A stretch of DNA of 13,150 bases from an uncultured Chitinophagaceae bacterium (lineage in GTDB: Bacteria; Bacteroidota; Bacteroidia; Chitinophagales; Chitinophagaceae). Position 1 is the stretch's first letter. Each line of letters starts with the position of its first letter. The translations under genes were made by a program, and so were the position numbers. Below are positions 1-7,035 of this stretch, one piece after another. The notes under the pieces were generated by a model that was not told where the DNA came from, made no database searches, and worked only from the letters and a program-made list of their open reading frames with translations. The DNA lies in assembly GCA_937897585.1 (NCBI GenBank), contig CALCNY010000341.1, positions 1 through 13,150 on the forward strand, in the 5' to 3' direction.

Positions 1-1541
1 CATTTGCTGGTTGTCACTTCTTTCAAGGCAAGATTTTTGACTTTGGAAATATATTTTTTGATATCAGCAATACCAATTTTACTATCGCCACAAGTATTTG
101 TAATGCACCAACAGGAATAACTACATCTTTAGTAACACCCAATTCAGCTACATTAAGTTGGACTGCCATAACAGGTATTGCTAGTTATAATATACAATAT
201 AGAATTGTAGGAACTACTACCTGGACGACTATCAATACAAACACAAATACTAAAGTGTTGACAGGATTAACGCCTTCAAAAAATTATGAATTTCAGATAC
301 AAACCGTTTGCAACACGACATCAAGCAGTGTATATTCTGCTATTTCTAATTTTACGACACTAGCAACAGGATGCAGTGATAATTTTGAACCTAACAATAC
401 CAGTACAACGGCAAAGCCAATTACAGCAAACACCGCCATTACCGGGTTGATTAATAATTTCAGCGATATCGACTGGTATAGTTTTACCACAACAAGCCTT
501 AATACAAATTTCAAATTGGCTTTGTCAGGTATGAATGTTGATTATGATTTGAGTGTATACAATTCATCAATGAGTTTAATCGGATCTGCTGCTAATTTGG
601 GAAATACAGCAGAACAATTGACTTATAATACAACAACTCCTGGAACTTATTTTGTAAAGGTGAATGGCTATAACAATAAACAGTTAGTGACATATGATTT
701 TAATGCAGGTACTTCGGCTTCAACTTCCGCTGATACAAAATTGATAATAGGCGCATTGGCTCAGGGAAATAATTTGGGTACAACTACTTTCATTACCAAC
801 ACATCAGCTTCTTCAGGATACACAGGTGCAACAGGCACATACAATGCAGGGGTAACGGCAAGAACAGGAGCTTTAAATACCGCCGCTTCGGGCAGTGCCT
901 ATTTTGAATTTACATTGGTGCCTTCGTCAGGTAACGCCATTTCTATATCTGGTCTCAGCTTTGCTTCAAGAGGCACCAGCACAGGGCCACTGGCTTATAC
1001 CGTAAGAAGTAGTTTGGATGGTTATACAAACGACCTTGCTGTCGGCACGCTGTTGAATACAAGTGTTTGGAGTGTATACAATACCGCTAGTATGTCGCTG
1101 AATGCTAGTGTAGGCATTGCTGTTACAGTTAGGATTTATGGTTATAATGGAACGGGAACAGCTAGTTCTAACGTGGCAAATTGGCGAATTGATGATTTGA
1201 TTATTAATGGAAGTGTAAATGGATTTAATGCCTCTCAATGTTATACTTTACTAGCCAATACAGCATCAACTTTGTTCAGACAAGTTGCAAAAAATAATGC
1301 AAGCGCTTACATTTCAATAGCTCCTAATCCTGCACATGATTACCTCAAAATAAATATCAACGAAGCCATTTCAACAAATGCAATCTTGATTATTTATAAT
1401 GCAAATGGAATCGTTGTTAAACGTCAAAATATTTTTTCGAAACAACAGGATATAGATATATCAATGCTTTCCAAAGGTTTCTATTTGGTGAAATTAGTTA
1501 ATGGGGAGAAAATAATAAATGAGAAATTTATTAAGGAATGA
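1..1541 (+). CDS. Secreted multidomain protein with FN3, split PPC and T9SS type A sorting domain (5' truncated)
   Basis: The reading frame is open from base 3, so the gene enters from the left and only its last 512 codons are seen. The first 30 or so residues end in GNIFFDISNTNFTI, the usual last strand of a domain found in Bacteroidota secreted metallopeptidases and adhesins. An FN3 domain follows (about 99-360, with TLSWTAITGIASYNIQY and TGLTPSKNYEFQI). A PPC domain starts near 372 (CSDNFEPNN, DIDWYSF, GTYFVKVNGYN). Its expected last strand, FNASQCYTLLA, comes only at about 1224, after roughly 185 residues of a different, jelly-roll-like domain. The end (about 1311-1538: APNPAHDYLKI, GIVVKRQNI, SKGFYLVKLVNGEKIINEKF) is a T9SS type A sorting domain, so the product should be exported and cleaved or anchored at the cell surface. 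The N-terminal catalytic or adhesive part lies outside the window, so the function is unknown. The stop codon is TGA, abutting a repeat block. Confidence 0.9.
   Translation, partial: FAGCHFFQGKIFDFGNIFFDISNTNFTIATSICNAPTGITTSLVTPNSATLSWTAITGIASYNIQYRIVGTTTWTTINTNTNTKVLTGLTPSKNYEFQIQTVCNTTSSSVYSAISNFTTLATGCSDNFEPNNTSTTAKPITANTAITGLINNFSDIDWYSFTTTSLNTNFKLALSGMNVDYDLSVYNSSMSLIGSAANLGNTAEQLTYNTTTPGTYFVKVNGYNNKQLVTYDFNAGTSASTSADTKLIIGALAQGNNLGTTTFITNTSASSGYTGATGTYNAGVTARTGALNTAASGSAYFEFTLVPSSGNAISISGLSFASRGTSTGPLAYTVRSSLDGYTNDLAVGTLLNTSVWSVYNTASMSLNASVGIAVTVRIYGYNGTGTASSNVANWRIDDLIINGSVNGFNASQCYTLLANTASTLFRQVAKNNASAYISIAPNPAHDYLKININEAISTNAILIIYNANGIVVKRQNIFSKQQDIDISMLSKGFYLVKLVNGEKIINEKFIKE
660..1229 (+). 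repeat. 15-bp imperfect direct repeat flanking a domain inserted in the PPC domain
   Basis: Positions 660-674 encode VNGYN and 1215-1229 encode VNGFN. The two 15-mers, GTGAATGGCTATAAC and GTAAATGGATTTAAT, match at 11 of 15 bases and lie exactly 555 bp (185 codons) apart, in frame. The codons between them form a separate Gly/Ser/Thr-rich beta domain containing AYFEFTLVPSSG, VRSSLDGY, VRIYGYNGTG and ANWRIDDLIING. This pattern is typical of jelly-roll modules in Bacteroidota surface proteins. Joining the two sides of the repeat restores a normal PPC ending (VNGYN or VNGFN, then ASQCYTLLA). Confidence 0.6.
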
Positions 1542-1809
1542 TTTTTTCACCGCTGAGAAGGGGAGAATGTTGAGATTTGCGCAGAGATTATGATTTGATT
1601 TTACGGATTATTTTAGCCCATGGTTTAAACCGTGGGCTAAAATAAAATATCTGTCAATTAAAAATGGTGATAAAAAAGGAAGTCGACCTCTGCGCAAACC
1701 TCATTACTGGTTTTTCGCTGCTGTGAAATATTTTTCACAAACGTTAAACCAGCGTAGCGAATTAAACCATTAAACCTGTTAACACCTCTGCATCTCTGCG
1801 GTTAAAATC
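1540..1809. repeat. Gene-free block of nested inverted repeats, MITE-like, between converging genes
   Basis: The block lies between the stop codons of the secreted protein and tdk. Its outer ends are imperfect inverted repeats: 1540-1565 begins GATTTTTTCACCGCTGAGA, and the reverse complement of 1786-1809 begins GATTTTAACCGCAGAGATG. A second inverted pair lies inside: TGAGATTTGCGCAGAG at 1571-1586 and its complement, with one mismatch, at 1688-1703. A 34-bp palindrome sits at 1610-1643 and a small 7-bp hairpin at 1722-1739. Both flanking stop codons fall at the edges of the block. The CCGCAGAGA(T/C)GCAGAG type of sequence is, from memory, a common dispersed intergenic repeat in bacteria. No transposase or open frame of note is inside. 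Calling it a non-autonomous mobile element is inference. Confidence 0.5.
1610..1643. terminator. 34-bp near-perfect palindrome, possible bidirectional terminator or REP element
   Basis: The arms are ATTTTAGCCCATGG and CCGTGGGCTAAAAT around TTTAAA. Only one pair departs from perfect symmetry, and it would be a U-G wobble in RNA on the plus strand. The position between two converging genes, with A/T-rich flanks in both directions, fits a shared terminator. The TAGCCC...GGGCTA form also resembles REP palindromes moved by Y1 (RAYT) transposases. There is no long T-run, so terminator strength is uncertain. Confidence 0.5.
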
Positions 1810-2372
1810 TATTTCTGTGAGCAAATCCTACATCTCGGTTCATAAATGTCTTTTTCACCCAAAAGTACTTGTCCGCTATGAGATGTTTTTCTATAACTCA
1901 CATGGGCAATATTGCCACATTCCATGCAAATTGCATGCAGTTTGTCAATGTAATCTGCTACTGCCAACAAATTGGGCATTTGTCCAAATGGCTGTCCCAT
2001 ATAATCCATATCTAAACCGGCAACAATAACTCTGATGCCTTTAGATGCAAGTTGTTCACATACATCAATGATGCCTTCATCAAAAAATTGTGCCTCGTCA
2101 ATGCCCACCACATCTACATCTTTAGCCAACAACAAAATAGCAGCGGAGTTCTCTACGGGTGTAGAATTGATGGTATTGGTATCATGACTAACAATATTTG
2201 TTTCATCATAACGCGTATCAATTTTCGGTTTAAAAATCTCTACTTTAAGATTCGCAATCTTCACTCTTTTCAATCTTCTGATTAATTCTTCGGTTTTGCC
2301 ACTGAACATGCTACCGCAAATCACTTCAATCCAACCTCTTTTGTCGCCTTTATAATCTGGTTCTATAAACAT
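1809..2372 (-). CDS. tdk: Thymidine kinase (type II, TK1-like)
   Basis: Salvage enzyme that phosphorylates thymidine to dTMP using ATP, in the cytoplasm. The 187-residue product has the normal family length. It shows the Walker A P-loop GSMFSGKT at residues 20-27, the DEAQF motif at 92-96 with the likely catalytic glutamate E93, and the FGQMPNLLAVAD segment at 129-140. It also has two zinc-binding cysteine pairs, C149/C152 (CMEC) and C181/C184 (CRIC). The start is ATG, and Bacteroidota TdK proteins commonly begin with this kind of MFIEP extension. The gene is transcribed alone, divergent from the hypothetical gene at 2500 and converging on the secreted-protein gene. All expected key residues are present, so the call is firm. 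Confidence 0.96.
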   Translation of the reverse strand: MFIEPDYKGDKRGWIEVICGSMFSGKTEELIRRLKRVKIANLKVEIFKPKIDTRYDETNIVSHDTNTINSTPVENSAAILLLAKDVDVVGIDEAQFFDEGIIDVCEQLASKGIRVIVAGLDMDYMGQPFGQMPNLLAVADYIDKLHAICMECGNIAHVSYRKTSHSGQVLLGEKDIYEPRCRICSQK

Positions 2373-2392
2373 TAATTAATTTTTTTTAAAAA

Positions 2393-2421
2393 TTGGTTTG
2401 TAACTTTAGTTTTTGATTTTG
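2393..2421 (+). promoter_or_regulatory. Putative promoter for the hypothetical gene at 2500
   Basis: TTG at 2393-2395, then 18 nt, then TGATTTTG at 2414-2421, which matches TAnnTTTG except at the second base. It abuts the proposed tdk promoter on the other strand, so the two divergent genes would share this 127-bp spacer. Transcription would start near 2428 with a leader of about 70 nt. The evidence is a motif only. Confidence 0.3.
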
Positions 2422-2451
2422 CAAAGATTAAGGTTTAAGTTCAACAGGCAA
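2422..2451 (-). promoter_or_regulatory. Putative Bacteroidota-type promoter for tdk
   Basis: On the minus strand, TTG (2451-2449) is followed after 18 nt by TAATCTTTG (2430-2422), close to the TAnnTTTG -7 element of Bacteroidota sigma-A promoters but with one extra base in the spacer of that element. Transcription would start near 2415, giving a leader of about 40 nt. The match is imperfect. Confidence 0.35.
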
Positions 2452-2499
2452 AACAAAAAATGAGTTTCTAAAATTTATTTAATACCCAAAATTTTCAAT

Positions 2500-3222
2500 A
2501 TGGAACGAGTGGAAACACTCTCTCAAAGACTCAATGATCAGATTGCCGCAAAAGCGTCTTTAGATGAGTTATTACAGACCGTACAAATGTTGCAATCTGA
2601 ACTGATGCATCTCAAATCATCTGATAATGATGTGGCAGAAAACGGAAAATTCGCTTTCGATATTCCTACTGTATTGATTGAAACAACAACTTCTTCAGAA
2701 GAAAAAGTAGTACTAAATTTAGAAATCGACGAAGAAGCTCTTGCCGATGAGCTCGAACAAATCAGAAAAACTGCTGAAACCATCAACAGCATCAGCGTTA
2801 AAAATAAAAAGCCTTTTAGTTTTGATCCCATTGAAGACACACCCACATTAATTCATCAAACCAACAGCGAACAAGTATCAAAAAAAGAGCTTAACGAAAC
2901 CATGGCTCCACTTAGCGATTCGCTGAACGATAAATTAAAACAATCCAAAAAAGAATTGAGCGAAGCGCTGAAAGACACGCCCATCAAGGATATTAAAAAA
3001 GCCATCGGCATCAATGATAGATTTCAATTTATCAATGATTTGTTCAAAGGGGATGAAGCGATGTATGAAAGAAGCATCAAAACCATCAACGGTTTTTCTA
3101 TTTATCCAGAAGCTGAATACTGGATCAGAAGAGAACTTAAAACAAAACTGGGATGGGATGATCAGCACGACACTGTAAAACAATTTGATCAGTTAATCAA
3201 AAGACGATTTTCAGTAACATAA
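2500..3222 (+). CDS. Hypothetical protein with N-terminal coiled coil and conserved-looking C-terminal domain
   Basis: A 240-residue soluble protein with no signal peptide or membrane segment. Residues 1-40 form a predicted amphipathic helix or coiled coil (LSQRLNDQIA, LLQTVQMLQSELMHL). Residues 41-165 are acidic, low in complexity and probably flexible. Residues 170-237 are compact and aromatic-rich (INDRFQFINDLFKGDEAMYE, IYPEAEYWIRRELKTKLGW, VKQFDQLIKRRF). From memory, this C-terminal pattern recurs in uncharacterised Bacteroidota proteins, but I know of no function. The ATG start has no strong ribosome site, which is normal in this phylum. The 3' end overlaps the end of waaA, which is on the opposite strand, by 34 bp. 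The neighbourhood (tdk, waaA) gives no clear clue. Confidence 0.85.
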   Translation: MERVETLSQRLNDQIAAKASLDELLQTVQMLQSELMHLKSSDNDVAENGKFAFDIPTVLIETTTSSEEKVVLNLEIDEEALADELEQIRKTAETINSISVKNKKPFSFDPIEDTPTLIHQTNSEQVSKKELNETMAPLSDSLNDKLKQSKKELSEALKDTPIKDIKKAIGINDRFQFINDLFKGDEAMYERSIKTINGFSIYPEAEYWIRRELKTKLGWDDQHDTVKQFDQLIKRRFSVT

Positions 3223-4421
3223 TTGACAATAATTGCTGTAGCTCCAATTTTTGATTTCACAAACGCACCAGAAAGCATCCCTATTTCTAATAGTTTATTT
3301 CCATCTTGCATCAACGTTGTTAAACCCTCATTGAATTCCGATGAAGATTTTACTGAAAATGCTGCGCCTTTCTCTACCAGAGCAATTGCTTCTCCAAATT
3401 TTTGATAATTAGGTCCCAAAAAAACCGGCTTACCATAAACCGCCGCCTCCAATGTATTGTGTATTCCCGATTTATTAAAACCACCACCAATGTAGGCAAC
3501 TGAAGCATATTTATACAAAGAAGACAACATGCCGATATTGTCAATAATCAACACATGGTTTGTTGAAGTCATGTTGATTTTCCATTCGGAATAAAAAATG
3601 GCGTTTTTAAATTTTTCTTTCAATCGATTCAGATTTGAAGGTGAAATTTCATGAGGTGCAATAATGAATTTCACAGATTTATTATTTTGAATGAAAGGTT
3701 CAAGAAGGGCTTCATCCTCTTTCCAAGTGCTGCCAGCAACAACTGCGAATTCATTTTTTGTAAAGGCAGCAATTTCTGGTAAGGTTTTATTTTCGACGGC
3801 AATGGCGTAAACCCTGTCGAATCTGGTGTCGCCGCTGATAGCCGTGTTTGTAATGCCAATTGATTTCAACAATCCTACTGAGGCCTCATCTTGTACAAAA
3901 ATCTGATTGAAGTACGTTAAAATATTTTTCCAGAATCCTCCGTAAGGTTTAAAAAACGGCTGTGATTTTCTAAAAATGCCAGAAATTAAAATAACAGGAA
4001 TATGATTTGATTTAAGCTGGCTCAAATAATGAAACCAATATTCATATTTCACCCAAATGACTAAAGCAGGGTTGATCGATTGAATGAGTTTTTGGGCATT
4101 TTTTTGGGTATCAATTGGCAAATAAATCACATGGTCGGCGAGTGGATAATTTTTTCTGATTTCATAACCACTGGGTGAAAAAAAGCTGAGCACGATTTCA
4201 TATTGAGGAAATTTCTCTTTTAATGCTTCCAATACCGGACGGCCTTGTTCGAATTCTCCCAAACTGGCACAATGAAACCATATTCTTTTCTTTTCTGAGT
4301 TAAAAACAGGGAATTGTTTACGTCCATCAACCCACAATTTTGCTTTTGGGTTCCATAATGAAGCCAGCCTGATGATTAAACTATAGAAACGAATAAAAAA
4401 ATCGTAAAAAAATCGGTTCAA
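3189..4421 (-). CDS. waaA: 3-deoxy-D-manno-octulosonic acid (Kdo) transferase
   Basis: Inner-membrane GT30 glycosyltransferase that adds Kdo from CMP-Kdo to lipid A precursors. Counting from the TTG at 4421 gives 410 residues, the usual length. The N-terminus (MNRFFYDFFIRFYSLIIRLASLW) is the expected membrane-associated helix. It is followed by AKLWVDGRK, the HCASLGEFEQGRPV segment with the catalytic-base glutamate of the SLGE motif (about residue 56), VKYEYWF, GDTRFDRV, AGSTWKEDE, APHE and the nucleotide-sugar site YIGGGFNKSGIHNTLEA. No in-frame ATG exists before about residue 284, so the start must be non-ATG. A longer start at TTG 4469 is possible, but that TTG coincides with the -33 element of a good promoter, so 4421 is preferred. 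The gene diverges from the sugar operon and overlaps the hypothetical gene at its 3' end. Confidence 0.93.
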   Translation of the reverse strand: MNRFFYDFFIRFYSLIIRLASLWNPKAKLWVDGRKQFPVFNSEKKRIWFHCASLGEFEQGRPVLEALKEKFPQYEIVLSFFSPSGYEIRKNYPLADHVIYLPIDTQKNAQKLIQSINPALVIWVKYEYWFHYLSQLKSNHIPVILISGIFRKSQPFFKPYGGFWKNILTYFNQIFVQDEASVGLLKSIGITNTAISGDTRFDRVYAIAVENKTLPEIAAFTKNEFAVVAGSTWKEDEALLEPFIQNNKSVKFIIAPHEISPSNLNRLKEKFKNAIFYSEWKINMTSTNHVLIIDNIGMLSSLYKYASVAYIGGGFNKSGIHNTLEAAVYGKPVFLGPNYQKFGEAIALVEKGAAFSVKSSSEFNEGLTTLMQDGNKLLEIGMLSGAFVKSKIGATAIIVNYVTENRLLIN

Positions 4422-4438
4422 AATGTAGAAATTATCTT

Positions 4439-4469
4439 CAAAAATACATTCAATTGACCGTTTAATCAA
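4439..4469 (-). promoter_or_regulatory. Promoter of waaA
   Basis: On the minus strand, TTG (4469-4467), a 20-nt spacer and TATTTTTG (4446-4439) match the Bacteroidota consensus TTG-N19/20-TAnnTTTG. The transcript would begin near 4432, only about 10 nt before the TTG start codon at 4421. This favours 4421 over 4469 as the translation start. Confidence 0.55.
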
Positions 4470-4485
4470 TTCATAGTGGTTACTA

Positions 4486-4514
4486 TGGAATTTGCGGTGT
4501 AAATCATATCTTTG
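4486..4514 (+). promoter_or_regulatory. Promoter of the nucleotide-sugar operon
   Basis: TATCTTTG at 4507-4514 is an exact TAnnTTTG -7 element. The best -33 candidate is TGG at 4486-4488, 18 nt upstream, which is a weak match. The start point would be near 4521, leaving a leader of about 15 nt before the ATG at 4536. No other equally good promoter was noticed in the short gaps between the genes downstream. Confidence 0.5.
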
Positions 4515-4535
4515 CGCGGCTTAAACTATTGATTT

Positions 4536-5663
4536 ATGAGGCCTTTACAAATGGTGGATACGAAGTCGCAATACCAGAAAATAAAAGACAGGGTAGATGC
4601 AACTGTTATTGCAGTAATGGAAAGTTCACAATTTATAGGTGGACAGGTAGTAAATAATTTTGCCAATAACTTAGCGAAATACAATGGTAGTAAACATGTC
4701 ATTCCTTGTGCAAATGGTACAGATGCTTTGCAAATTGCGATGATGGCTTTGGGATTAAAAGCTGGCGACGAGGTGATTACGCCTTCATTTACCTACATTG
4801 CAACTGTTGAGGTAGCTGCTTTATTGGGCATCAAACCGGTATTTGTGGAAGTTGATAAACAAACTTTTTGCATTGATCCAGTTGCTATTGAAAAAGCGAT
4901 AACACCAAAAACAAAAGCAATCGTTCCGGTACATCTTTATGGCCATGCTGCCGACATGGAAGCGATAATGGCCATTGCTGAAAAATATAATTTATTTGTG
5001 ATTGAAGACAATGCTCAGGGTATCGGAAATAATTACAGTTTTTCAAATGGAACGATGAAGAAAACGGGTAGTATCGGACACATTGGATGTACATCATTTT
5101 ATCCTTCCAAAAATTTAGGCGCATTTGGCGATGGTGGTGCGATATTTACGGAAGACGATGAGTTGGCCAATAAATTAAGAATGATTGCTTCTCACGGACA
5201 AAGCAAACGTTATTATCACGATGTGGTAGGTTGTAATTCAAGACTCGATGCCATACAGGCTGCGATTTTGGATATTAAATTGGAGCATTTGGATGAATAT
5301 ATTGATGCCAGAACAAAAGCTGCTGATTTCTACGACAAGGCCTTTGCCGGCAACAGTAAAATTGAAACGCCTTTCAGAGCGACCAATAACACACACGTTT
5401 TTCATCAATATACACTTATCCTTCACAACGCGGATCGTGATGCTTTAAGTGCAGCTCTTGCAGCTAAAGGAATCCCTTCTATGATTTATTATCCAGTTCC
5501 GGCGCATCGTCAGAAAATGTTTGATGCTTTTGGGGGCAGTGATTTCGAATTGCCGGTTACAGATTGGCTTACTGAAAGAGTAATTTCATTACCGATTCAC
5601 ACCGAACTTGATGAAGAACAACAAAGCTATATTGCAAATGCCGTAATTGATTTTTTGAAATAA
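4536..5663 (+). CDS. DegT/DnrJ/EryC1 family nucleotide-sugar aminotransferase
   Basis: PLP-dependent enzyme that transfers an amino group, usually from glutamate, to a keto-sugar nucleotide in surface polysaccharide synthesis. The 375-residue product has the normal length. It shows CANGTDALQIAM (58-69, phosphate and cofactor contacts), EVITPSFTYIAT (79-90), the PLP-stacking region and the aspartate of VIEDNAQG (D158, Q161), the internal aldimine lysine K192 in SFYPSKNLGAFGDGG, and GCNSRLDAIQAA (232-243). The overall pattern is closest to WbpE/WlbC-type 3-aminotransferases acting on UDP sugars, but WecE/RffA- or FdtB-like dTDP-sugar enzymes cannot be excluded from motifs. It is the first gene of the operon, 27 nt before ugd. 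No obvious keto-sugar-forming partner dehydratase or oxidase is visible nearby. Confidence 0.92.
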   Translation: MRPLQMVDTKSQYQKIKDRVDATVIAVMESSQFIGGQVVNNFANNLAKYNGSKHVIPCANGTDALQIAMMALGLKAGDEVITPSFTYIATVEVAALLGIKPVFVEVDKQTFCIDPVAIEKAITPKTKAIVPVHLYGHAADMEAIMAIAEKYNLFVIEDNAQGIGNNYSFSNGTMKKTGSIGHIGCTSFYPSKNLGAFGDGGAIFTEDDELANKLRMIASHGQSKRYYHDVVGCNSRLDAIQAAILDIKLEHLDEYIDARTKAADFYDKAFAGNSKIETPFRATNNTHVFHQYTLILHNADRDALSAALAAKGIPSMIYYPVPAHRQKMFDAFGGSDFELPVTDWLTERVISLPIHTELDEEQQSYIANAVIDFLK

Positions 5664-5690
5664 TATTAAAAACTAAACAATAGGATTTTT

Positions 5691-7028
5691 ATGAAGTTAG
5701 CAGTGATTGGTACAGGATATGTTGGCTTGGTTACAGGCACTTGTTTTGCTGAAACCGGAAACAATGTTACTTGTGTTGATATTGACATCAACAAAGTAAA
5801 CAAACTAAAAGGCGGTCAGGTTACCATATTTGAACCCGGACTTGAAAAATTATTTCTCAGAAATCAGAAAGAAGGAAGATTACATTTCACTACTTCTATT
5901 GAAGAAGCAATCGAAAATGCACAGGTGATATTTCTTGCTTTGCCTACACCTCCAGGCGAAGATGGCAGTGCTGATCTTTCTTATATTTTGAGTGTGGCCG
6001 CAACTTTGGGTAAATTACTAAAGCCTACTGAATACAAAGTTATTGTTGATAAAAGTACCGTGCCTGTCGGTACAGCTGAAAAAGTAAGAGCAACTATACT
6101 TTCAAACGCAGTTGAAAATATTGAACATGCATTTGATGTAGTTAGTAATCCAGAGTTCTTACGGGAAGGCGTAGCCGTAGATGATTTTATGAAACCAGAT
6201 AGAGTGGTTATCGGTACAACTTCTGATAAGGCCATCAAAGTGATGAATGATTTATATGCTCCTTTTGTGCGTCAAGGCAATCCAATAATTTTTATGGATG
6301 AGAGTTCTGCCGAACTTACTAAATACGCTGCCAATTCATTCCTTGCAGTTAAAATCAGTTTCATGAATGAAATTGCACATCTCTGCGAGAAAATGGGCGC
6401 TGATGTAGATATGGTTAGAAAAGGTATTGGTAGCGATGATAGAATTGGAAAAAGATTTTTATTCCCAGGTATAGGATATGGTGGAAGCTGTTTTCCTAAA
6501 GATGTGAAAGCGCTTGCCAAATCTTCTAAAGACCTTGAATACGATTTTAAGATTTTGAAGGCGGTGATGGATGTGAATGAAATTCAAAAATTACATTTGG
6601 TGCCAAAAATTAAATCCTTCTTTAACAATGACCTCAGTGGAAAACATTTTGCATTGTGGGGATTGGCATTCAAACCCAATACCGATGATATCAGAGAAGC
6701 ACCGGCATTTTATGTTATCGATGCTTTACTAGCAGCAGGTGCTACTGTTTCTGCATTTGATCCAGAGGCTATGATTAACTCAAAAGCAGTGTTAGGAGAT
6801 AAAGTTAGCTTTGCAGAAAATCAATATGATACGTTGATTGGAGCAGATGCATTGATTATCGCCACAGAGTGGAATGAATTCAGAACACCTGATTTTGAGA
6901 AAATAGGAAGTATGCTTTCTCATAAAGCTATTTTCGACGGCAGAAATTTATTTGATTTGACTTCTATGGAAAATTTCGGTTTTCATTATGAAAGCATTGG
7001 AAGAAAAATAATCAGTATAAAAAAATAA
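5691..7028 (+). CDS. ugd: UDP-glucose 6-dehydrogenase
   Basis: NAD-dependent oxidation of UDP-glucose to UDP-glucuronate in two steps. The 445-residue product starts directly with the Rossmann motif GTGYVGL (7-13). It contains LPTPPGEDGSADLSY (84-98), DKSTVPVGT (120-128), NPEFLREG with E158 (153-160), the K221/N226 segment KISFMNE, the catalytic cysteine C267 in GYGGSCFPKD (262-271), and the C-terminal UDP-binding part (LWGLAFKPNTDDIREAP). The GSCFPKD and EFLREG signatures mark it as the Ugd type rather than the WecC/TviB type seen later in the operon. An AGGA sequence lies a few bases before the ATG. It is followed after 7 nt by the decarboxylase gene that would use its product. Confidence 0.96.
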   Translation: MKLAVIGTGYVGLVTGTCFAETGNNVTCVDIDINKVNKLKGGQVTIFEPGLEKLFLRNQKEGRLHFTTSIEEAIENAQVIFLALPTPPGEDGSADLSYILSVAATLGKLLKPTEYKVIVDKSTVPVGTAEKVRATILSNAVENIEHAFDVVSNPEFLREGVAVDDFMKPDRVVIGTTSDKAIKVMNDLYAPFVRQGNPIIFMDESSAELTKYAANSFLAVKISFMNEIAHLCEKMGADVDMVRKGIGSDDRIGKRFLFPGIGYGGSCFPKDVKALAKSSKDLEYDFKILKAVMDVNEIQKLHLVPKIKSFFNNDLSGKHFALWGLAFKPNTDDIREAPAFYVIDALLAAGATVSAFDPEAMINSKAVLGDKVSFAENQYDTLIGADALIIATEWNEFRTPDFEKIGSMLSHKAIFDGRNLFDLTSMENFGFHYESIGRKIISIKK

Positions 7029-7035
7029 TTTTACA

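Noticed and set aside
3..60. Possible frameshift near base 40 in the secreted-protein gene, since another frame reads VVTSFKARFL before the GNIFFDIS motif.
   Set aside because: The frame used is open to the left edge and neither version is clearly better without upstream sequence, so a frameshift cannot be supported.
1817..2285. Plus-strand open frames opposite tdk.
   Set aside because: They are antisense shadows of a gene with intact catalytic motifs and show no recognisable protein features.
4472..4474. ATG on the minus strand just upstream of waaA.
   Set aside because: It is out of frame and reaches a stop after one codon.
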